This document shows positions 56,444-64,000 of a stretch of DNA of 64,000 nt, in pieces. This DNA comes from Dryas octopetala (lineage: Eukaryota > Streptophyta > Magnoliopsida > Rosales > Rosaceae), in assembly GCA_963921425.1 (NCBI GenBank), contig OY992836.1, positions 9,253,825-9,317,824 on the forward strand, read 5' to 3'. Positions within the stretch are counted from its first letter, which is position 1. Each line of letters opens with the position of its first letter. The notes under the pieces are model-generated. The model was given only the letters and a program-made list of their open reading frames with translations, searched no databases and was not told where the DNA came from. Both the position numbers and the translations under genes were made by a program.

Positions 56444-56621
56444 TGTTGGTGTGAGTCAACACGTGTGATTATTGTGTAATTATTAGAATTAATTAGGTGG
56501 TTTATTAATTCCTGTATTTTAGTTATAGGCCCATGTATATAAACCACACTTTGTGGTCTTAATCAATAATCAATTGAGCAGAAATCATATTGAAACCCTA
56601 AACCTAAACCTTCTCTGTACA
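56444..56621 (+). repeat. Copia 3' LTR (178 bp)
   Basis: Same as the 5' LTR apart from a 7-bp tandem duplication (CAATAATCAAT in place of CAAT) near 56565-56575. Confidence 0.95.
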
Positions 56622-56626
56622 CTATG

Positions 56627-57654
56627 ATCATCTTTCATGGGTAAGTTGTACTTTTCACTCCCACACTTGGTTTCAGTTTCAATTTGGCGAAGAAAGAGAG
56701 CATTTTTTTGATACCATTAATTTTTCTATTTCTTTATGCGTATGACTCTTCCAACTTTTGCTCTCTTGGTTCCTTTTTATGGAGAAATTCAACCACCCAA
56801 ATTTTTTCCCCTTTTAACGAAGGCAACTCTCAGCACCCTCTCTCACTCTCTCCCCAACCACCACCACAGCCCACCCACCCACCCAATCACTCTCCTACCC
56901 ACTCCCCAGTTCAATCCCCAACCCATCACGCAACACCAACACCTCTCCCCCCATACCACCACAACCCAAGCTCAACCCACCCACTCACCGATTCAGCCCC
57001 CAAAGCCAAGCTACCCACCCAAGCATTGTGGCAGCTGGTTATCCATTGGAGTGAATGAATCTACCAAGATTTATAAACTCCAATTCACAAAAAATAAAGC
57101 CCTCACATTCCCAAATACCAAAACCCAATTCTCCTATAATCCAAACCCAAAACTTTAGTTATCCAGATTTATAAATTATGCAAGAGAAGAGGGGAGGAAG
57201 AACGAGGTGGTCGGAGCGAGGGACCACCGGCGGTGGGGTTGCTGCTATGTTATTTGTTTATCTGAAAAAATTTGATTTTTGGGTAAATTAGAAATTTATG
57301 GGTATTGAGAGAATAATTTGGGATATGAACATAAAATATCCCTAAAAATATTTCATGGAGATGCAAAAAGACAAAAATAAGTTTCATGCATGGCATATAA
57401 CTATTTTTGGATGGAAAATTGGACGAAAGGTAACAGAGATTTGACATTGAAATTTTTTTTAAATTGAAGTGACACGCTAAGTCAAAAAATTTATTATGTA
57501 GTGAAGTAAAAAACGGGTCAAAATTATGTAGAGATTAATAAAAAGCCTTTTTATAATTCCAAACAGTGTAATGCTAAATTTGTAAAGAAGACATGCAAAG
57601 AGGACCTGGATGCTCTGCCAGGCAAACTATACCAGCCAATGTGCCTGACTTTTA
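56627..57654. other. Intergenic, unassigned
   Basis: The frame at 56684-57058 starts at TTG, not ATG; it has a hydrophobic stretch (IFLIPLIFLFLYAY) followed by a Pro/His/Thr-rich region. It could be a worn first exon of a membrane-anchored protein but I recognise no family. Confidence 0.3.
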
Positions 57655-58335
57655 ATTCCAGCCCTTCAATAATATCTAATGGTTGAGATCTTACCATATT
57701 TCCAAATGATCTCTTTTCAATAAATTAATATTAAAAATTTAAAAATTAAGAAAACCAAAAAACCATAATCCCAGCCCAGCCCACTGTACCACCCTCCTCC
57801 CCCCCTTTCTTTCTCTATACCAACACAGCACTGGTGTAAGCGGAGCTCCTGAGTCTAAAATCCACTTTTTTTATACTCAACCTCTTGAATCACATCCAGA
57901 GAAGTTCTGAATTTATGTGGGCACAGTGGCTGGAAAAAAAAAAAAAAAAAAAAGAGTTCGTCTTAACATCTGCAAAGCAGTTGTGTTTAATATCATTATT
58001 ATTTTATTATACATCACATTCATGAAATTGAAGATTCAAGAAAGGGAGAAAAACTGAAGAAGTGGGTTTTAGAAAAGAAATGTGTAAGAAAATTTCAACA
58101 AGAAAAAGCCCTTCACCATCAAGATATGTGGATTGGGATATGGACAAAGAGAGAGGGAGAAAGGAAGAGAGAGAAAGAAAGGGGAGGAGGTGGGTCAGCC
58201 GTACTGGGGAGGTGGTGCGGTGGATGGGTTGGCCTGATGGGTTTTTAGTATTATTTAATGGAAAAGAAGTAGTTTAGAAATGTGGCAAAATCTCAGCCAT
58301 TAGATATTATTCAAGAACTTTTAGCAAGTGATGTA
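57655..58335. mobile_element. Foldback (MITE-like) element
   Basis: CTTCAATAATATCTAATGGTTGAGATCTT on the left (AATAATATCTAATGG core) is mirrored by AATCTCAGCCATTAGATATTATT on the right. Inner arms are CTCCTCCCC...TTTCTTTCTC-rich and GA-rich respectively. The frame at 58062-58277 is low complexity. No TSD found; ends are approximate. Confidence 0.5.
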
Positions 58336-58533
58336 CGTGTCACTGATGGATATATCATAGATTCATAATAATTGATGAACCATACACTTAGACGTCATGA
58401 TTCGCTAATATGGTATATATAAAAATGTTATCTCTCTAGCAACACTGTTGCTATAAATGGCACATGCAAGATCCAAGTTTGTCTGGTGTAGATCGAAGAA
58501 TTAAGAATCCGTCTCTTGCCTAGTTTAGAAACC

Positions 58534-59056
58534 ATGGATTCAGTACTACAAGGACTAGGAAGGACCAAAAAAGTCCATGCAGTGTGTGTCCCTTACCCAT
58601 CACAAGGCCATGTTAGCCCCATGATGCAATTAGCCAAGCTTCTACACTCAAGGGGCTTCCACATAACCTTTGTCAACACTGAGTTCAATCACAGCCGTTT
58701 AATCCGGGCCAAAGGTTCCGACTCCGTTAAGGGACTGCCGGACTTCCGGTTCGAGACCATACCGGACGGGTTGCCACCGTCGGATAAAGATGCAACCCAA
58801 GATGTTCCAGCCTTATGTGACTCCACCAGGAAAACCTGTCTAGGCCCATTTAAAGAGCTGGTGGTTAAGCTCAATTCCTAATCTCAAGTGCCACAAATTA
58901 CTTGTATAATTTCAGATGGTGTGATGGGGTTTGGGAGGCAAGCTGCTCAGGAATTAGGCATTCCAGAGGTTCAATTTTGGACTGCTTCTGCTTGTGGCTT
59001 CATGGGGTACCTGCACTACAGTGAACTCCTTAAACGAGGCATTGTTCCATTCATAG
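58534..59056 (+). pseudogene. UGT85A exon-1 pseudogene with a nonsense codon
   Basis: ATG 58534 ([17 protein letters not shown]) opens a first exon matching both intact paralogues, with the catalytic His motif (PSQGHV). Codon 116 is TAA (58879-58881) where the paralogues have a Ser codon. After it the frame stays open ([18 protein letters not shown]) to a normal donor G|GTACTT at 59056, so the splice site and the Asp of the dyad remain. No second exon is found in the following 4.9 kb. Few other lesions are visible, so inactivation looks recent, or exon 2 lies beyond the window and only truncated protein can be made. Confidence 0.9.
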
Positions 59057-60524
59057 GTACTTAATTAATCCTTTTTTCCCTTTTTTTTTTTTTGTTCATG
59101 CTTTTCTTAGGTTATATATGCATATAGATTCGTATAAATTAAGAATTGTTTTTCACAAAAAGTACTGCATCTCTCATGTTCATCAATTCCTAGCACTCTA
59201 GTTACGTTAAGGGTAACTAAGAAGCTGGCCAGAGGTTGATAGCAGAAACTAGCTAGTTGTTTGTTAATTTTCTTCTTTCTTTTAATGATTTTTAATTATG
59301 TTATTTATGTGAGTCTCTCAATCCCTTTCAAAAGTTTGGTAAAAGCATAAATCATGTGTAATACATTAATATATGTCAATATAATTAATGGCCAGAAGAA
59401 AGTACTCAAGTATATATCCCTCCTGATAATAATTGTTAACATATGCATTTTAATTTAATGAGCAAAAGTAAAAAGATAATAATCCATACTTCTAAACAAA
59501 CGGATGCATATATATATTTCCTAAATATTTATCAAACGATATTAGAGGAAGAAAAATCTAAACTCGAAACCTCAAATATTGTAGCTCTCATAAACAATAG
59601 ATCTTGTACCAGCTCTTAAGAGAGTTTGGGGCAGAGCATCACGCATATACGTACAAGATTCGATCTTGATCTTCTTCTCCATGTGGGTGACAGTACAATA
59701 AGATTTAATTATGATGACGAAAATTATATCCATCGGATGCAATAAAACTATATTGGACCAACTGTTATATTATACTTACTATATGTATTAATTAATGTAC
59801 GACTTAAAGCAGTACACATATAACAAAAATTGTTTCAAATTATTGGGAATCTTTTGCCCCACAAAAGGGGAAGGGAGGTGGGCATAAATGACAAAAACAA
59901 TGTCGATCTTTTTTGTAATCTTTTGGGCTCATTGAGAGTATATTTCATTATTTCATATTAGGAAGTATAAGTTTTGTATAGTAGTGGATTTAGATTCTCT
60001 ACATTTTTTCTCTTTTTTTACTTGCGTGATTTTAAATTTAGTCATATATTATAAATCTAAGGATGTGAGCAAAACAAAAAATGAATTCATAACACAAATA
60101 ATTGTTTTTGAGTGTCTATAAACCTTTGATTAGATTTCTATACATAACTGTGATTACAAAACAAGTATAGGAAAAAATCTAAGATTCCAAACACGGCCGG
60201 CCCTGACTTTTGGAAGGCCCAGGGATGAAATCTAAATTGGACCCCTAATAAAATCTTGAGTCCATTAATATATAGGTACTGTCATCTAATTTTATTAACC
60301 AAAACCACCTAAAGCCTCATTCTTCCTTTGCGGACCAACTACCACAAACTCATTCTTCATTTGCGGACACCACACCACCACTAGATCCCAAAATACCATG
60401 TAGACACCACACCACCACCACTAGATCCCAAAATACCATCCGAAAATAGACATAACAAAAACATACCATGCAGACATCTTCCAAAATATCAGCATCAACG
60501 CATCACCAAAAAAGGAAACTGAAA
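59057..60524. other. AT-rich flank, no gene seen
   Basis: Would be intron if exon 2 existed. Near 60195 a GGCCGGCCCTGAC patch resembles the GC-rich ends of other foldback repeats here. A duplicated CACCACCACTAGATCCCAAAATACCAT segment (about 60368-60440) is present. Confidence 0.35.
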
Positions 60525-60855
60525 ATCTGCAACTCTAATAAACTGCAGTTTCACTTGCAGTTAATAATTGCAACTGCAAGTCTGCAACTCAAATAAACTG
60601 CAATTTCAGTTCATTTGCAGTTCTAGAAATTACAGTTTTTGCAGTTTCAGAAACTGAACAAAAAAAAAAAAAAATCAAGAACCTACTACTGATAAAGAAA
60701 CTGCAGTTTCAGTTCATTTGCAGTTCCAGAAATTACAGTTTCTGCAGTTTCAGGTCACTTGCAGTTCCAAAAACTGCAGAAACCTGCAGTTTCAGTTCAC
60801 TTGCAGTTTAAGAAACTGAACTAAACAAAAAAAATCAAGAACCTACTACTGATAA
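60525..60855. repeat. Minisatellite of CTGCAGTTTCAGTTCA-type units
   Basis: Many copies of TTTCAGTTCATTTGCAGTTC and GAAACTGCAGTTTC variants, arranged as two larger direct repeats that each end AATCAAGAACCTACTACTGA. The words are themselves partly palindromic (AACTGCAGTT). Confidence 0.75.
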
Positions 60856-60937
60856 GAAATCAAAGTAAGAGTCTATCACGAGCTGTGACCATGCCCAATC
60901 GAGGAGAAACCGGAGTGGTCGGAGTAGAACTAAAAGG

Positions 60938-61060
60938 CACTACTACAATAATGTAAATAGACAACACTTAATAGATAACGGTTTTGTTAAAACTGTTGTC
61001 TAGTTTCAAAGAATAACGGTTTTTTAAAAAACTGTTGTATTAATACATGGAATCTCATGA
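60938..61060 (+). mobile_element. CACTA-like transposon terminus
   Basis: CACTACTACAATAATG followed by subterminal repeats (AACGGTTTTGTTAAAACTG, AACGGTTTTTTAAAAAACTG) is the form of a left end of an EnSpm/CACTA element. The matching right end (ending TAGTG) is not seen before 64000, so the element is partial, or continues past the window. Confidence 0.5.
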
Positions 61061-64000
61061 TTTTTGGGTCGTTGATTGTTTATGTTTTGTCTAAACAACG
61101 TTTTTAATTTTTAAGCATTGTGTAAGCGCTAGATTTATAAAAAACCAGTGTACAGTGATTTCATTAAAAAGATTTACTGTAGCTTAGGCCGGTTGTGTAA
61201 TGTCTCATTCCTTATATTTTCACATTACCTCTTCCACTTAGTCGAAATCCCTCTCCTTCTCAAACCTCTTGATCTGCTCTCTCTCTTTCTCTACCACTAT
61301 TAAACTCTCTCTGTCCTGTCGCACACCCTCCACCTAGTCCAGCCAAACTCTCTATGTCTCTGTCTCAGTCTCATTTATCTTCTTCATTTTAGCCACCATG
61401 ATTACAATTAAACAGATTTCATTCCCACTTCCAGAAAACCCCAAAAAAATTAGGGATTTTGATACCCACTTCAAGATTAAGGTAAGATTTGCAATCGGAT
61501 ACACGAAGAGCTCACGGAGTGAAAGGTCAATCCTTTGGCAGGTTTCAACGTTCTAGTCTTGGCCCCGACGGTGAGTTTTGAGCTTCGCTTGTTGGTAATT
61601 CCATCTGGGTTTGTGTGTTTTTGCGCGAATCAAGCTGGAGCAGCAGTGTTGTTTCCTCTACTACAGTTGTTCTTCCACCTTGTTGAAGTTTCATCGGGTT
61701 TTACTTATCTTTCTGTCTATTTCCTGATTAGGTTCTTCTTCAAAGTTAGGGTTTTCTTCTCCTTTTTTGTTTAAATTTCGGTTTAGATGTTTTAATTTTG
61801 GGGGTTTTGAATTTTTGTTTGCTGGGTTTTTTTTTTCTTTGGTGTGATGGTTATCTTGTTAATTTTTTTAAATTTTTTTGGGCAAGGTTGTGATTTAGTT
61901 TTCTGGGTTTTTGATTTTGATTTTTGTGGTCACTTTTGGCAAATCTTTTTGTTTTATACCTTCTAAGAAAGGGAGATCGAAGAAAAAAGCCTTATGTTAC
62001 AGGAAGTAGAGGAGTTTTAATTATTTTTTTTTTTCTTGGGGAGTCTTTACAAAATAACAAGTCAAAGAATTGAGTTCATAAGTAAGGCATTGTTGTAACT
62101 GGGCATACTTACTTAGATTAGGGACCCTCAATAGTTCTACATAGCTCCAAATCATTGTTTTTGATTTCCAAATTTGATGGATCTAGTAATTTGTAGTAAA
62201 AATTTAACTTGTATACTTGGGTTTGTTTTGTCTTGGCCCTTATTTTGAATGGCCTGCATTTTGCAGAATTAATGTTACAACTAATATAGCAGAGTGGGGA
62301 GGTTTAAAGGTTGGGAAATTGGACACTAATATAGCAGAGAAAAAGAGAGATAGAGAGATAAAAGAGGGGGAGAGAAAGAGAATAGATGAAGAGATAAGGA
62401 GACTTCATGATTGAAATTTGAAAGCAGGGGTTGGAATATGGAGGACTAGCTAGATGGTGATAAATAAATTATAATAAAATAATGGGTTAAATAAAGGTTA
62501 AGAAGAACATGGTTGCAAATTGGAAGCAACAAGAACCCCTCTCCTCTAATTTTGAAAGCAAGCCAATTCCTTTTGACTGGAGGCAAAGAAAAATAACAAA
62601 GCAATCGGCGTAGGCAAGATCACTTTACGCATGTCTATTTTTGCATCTTTTTGATCTCTCTTATCTCTTTGTTCAGAAAATAAATATTTGGTGAAAGCAA
62701 CCACTTACTAGCTGTCTCATGTGCAAGCTAGACTATTTTCTTTTGGGTTTAACTTGATCTTGTATCTACTTTTGGGCTGACTTGAACTTGTTTGCCATGT
62801 GTATTTGTAGACTTTGCAGCACCTAAGAAAACTTGCAGCAAACATTGCTACGTGGGGCTTGGAGCAAGAGAAATAATTTGTTTATTTCTTTGGTAGTTTA
62901 ATCCCTTTCACGTGTCCTCTTTTTGCTGACTTTGGATTTCCATACTTTTCCTTTGTCTTATACCAACAGTAGCTGACCCTTTTTATTAATTTGCAGGTAT
63001 CAACTAACTGAAAATGAATTCAATACCCCCATAGTCCTCCATGTGAGACTTCAAAGAGTGAGGTTCCTTTTCTTTATAATGGACATAATTTCTCCATCCA
63101 TTTTTTTTTCTTGGTGTCTTTTTTTCCATTCTCTAATACATGCTTTTTTTTTTTTTTTGGCAGGGAGGGAAGAGAAGAGACCATGTTCTTGATTTATTTC
63201 TCCAGGTGCCGACTGCCTATTTTTTGTTTTGCTATTTTTTTTTTTCATATGACTTTGTTGAAAACCTGCTCTTTCATCTTGCAGCAAGCCACTTCAAAAT
63301 CAAGACTTAAGACACAAAGAAAATGAGTCACTCCTCTTTTATCTTGATGGCTGCAATCCCTTTTTTATTTTTTTTCTTTTAGCAAATCACAAGACTAGCT
63401 TGTGTTATTTTCCTGCAGGAAAGGTGCCGAAGCAAGCCATATCTCCTTTGGAATTTAAAGTGAAAGGTTAGACCTCCATATATATATATATATATATGTA
63501 TCTATACATCCAAGAAAAGCATGTGTATTCCTCAGTGGCTTTTGTTATTTGAATTGCCTTGTGATTCGGAATTGTGCCAGGTACTGATGGCAGCAAGGGA
63601 TACATTTCGAGCAACTGCCTATGACTAGCTGGAGATATTGGCTAAGAGGACTGGGTGTGAAATTTCTTTAGTGGAGGTTAAGAATGATAAAATTGATGGG
63701 CCATGTGTGCTCTTTTAACTTTACAGGAAATTGGACATCTATCAATGTATACTTATGAATAAAAGTTGTGCATGAAACAATTTTTCGCTAACTATGGTTT
63801 TATTTTTTTAATGGTCTTTGGGTTAACTTCATAGCCAATATGTACTTGAGTGAATTTTTTGTATCTTACATTAGCTGAATGGTTTGGGTATTGATGGATG
63901 GGTGGGACGACAAATGAATATTTTCACTTATGATGATTTGCAATAAATTGGACTGGAGATGTATAATTTTATAACTCGATATACAAGAGAACCACTCAAA
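61061..64000. other. Region with exon-like pieces, no protein recognised
   Basis: A CT-rich leader-like stretch (61200-61360) precedes an ATG at 61398 in a short frame. Downstream are several acceptor-like tracts ending TGCAG or GGCAG (62998, 63163, 63285, 63419). None opens a frame with a known domain. It could be a noncoding transcript or the worn interior of the CACTA-like element. A (TA)n tract lies at 63478-63497. Confidence 0.3.

Larger units (their letters stand above)
51423..56621 (+). mobile_element. Complete young Ty1/copia element (5199 bp)
   Basis: LTRs at 51423-51593 and 56444-56621, perfect 5-bp TSD CTATG (51418-51422 and 56622-56626), one uninterrupted gag-pol frame and a polypurine tract. 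The LTRs look identical except for a 7-bp AATCAAT duplication in the 3' copy. The leader (51594-52080) is GC-rich with repeated GATCGACGGTGGC words. Directly after the 5' LTR only TGGTAT matches the usual primer-binding site. Short LTRs and layout suggest an Ale/Retrofit-like lineage (low confidence). Confidence 0.95.

Noticed and set aside
56684..57058. 124-residue plus-strand frame
   Set aside because: It begins at TTG and lacks a nearby ATG; the Pro/His-rich composition does not match a family I know.
59979..59990. TAGTAGTGG as the second end of the CACTA-like element
   Set aside because: It lies to the left of the CACTA terminus and points away from it, so the two cannot bound one element.
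62217..62414. 65-residue plus-strand frame
   Set aside because: The charged tail comes from a GA-rich tract; no conserved feature.

Overview
The window is nuclear DNA of a flowering plant, most likely a woody eudicot (rosid). The support is an intron-bearing tRNA-Tyr, two-exon family 1 glycosyltransferases of the UGT85A type, phytocyanin genes, AT-rich intergenic DNA and plant-type Ty1/copia, Ty3/gypsy Tat, Mutator-like, hAT-like, Harbinger-like and CACTA-like elements. I cannot name the species. Two runs of exactly 200 N mark scaffold gaps. All identities and repeat matches below were judged by eye.

Layout. 0-15 kb: a tRNA-Tyr gene, two phytocyanin-like genes on the minus strand (676-1270 and 11683-12191), a probable 3.1-kb solo LTR (3284-6413) holding a hairpin minisatellite, a 635-bp hAT-like element and several small Mutator-like MITEs with 9-10 bp target duplications. 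15-20 kb: a defective copia element on the minus strand that has lost gag and is frameshifted in integrase. 21-24.5 kb: a Harbinger-like element, foldback repeats and another Mutator-like MITE. 24.6-28.6 kb: a complete UGT85A gene (minus), an orphan copy of another UGT promoter, and a truncated calmodulin-like gene. 29-31 kb: a long-inverted-repeat element. 31.2-43.2 kb: a complete 11,975-bp Tat-type gypsy element with matching TSDs and near-identical LTRs. 43.3-46.2 kb: a truncated UGT copy followed by a second complete UGT85A gene (plus). 48-51.3 kb: a MITE, an orphan phytocyanin promoter, an amidase pseudogene, a gap, and an inverted copy of the repeat at 12.6-13.1 kb. 51.4-56.6 kb: a very young copia element with one intact 1451-residue gag-pol. 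57-64 kb: a foldback element, a UGT85A exon-1 pseudogene with a nonsense codon, a minisatellite and a CACTA-like terminus.

Host genes. The biological theme is a small UGT85A cluster: two intact genes, one exon-1 pseudogene, one 5' fragment and one bare promoter copy. They encode cytosolic UDP-glucose-dependent glucosyltransferases for small aglycones; the acceptor cannot be read from sequence. The cluster has been spread out and cut up by retrotransposons.

Most notable observation. In the gypsy element gag-protease and pol lie in one reading frame separated by a single TAG followed directly by CAATTA. This is the UAG-CAR-YYA context known for stop-codon readthrough in plants, and pol has no ATG upstream of its conserved domains. 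The element also carries a spliced antisense accessory ORF. The two copia copies have complementary defects: one has intact proteins but a poor primer-binding site, the other has a good primer-binding site but no gag.
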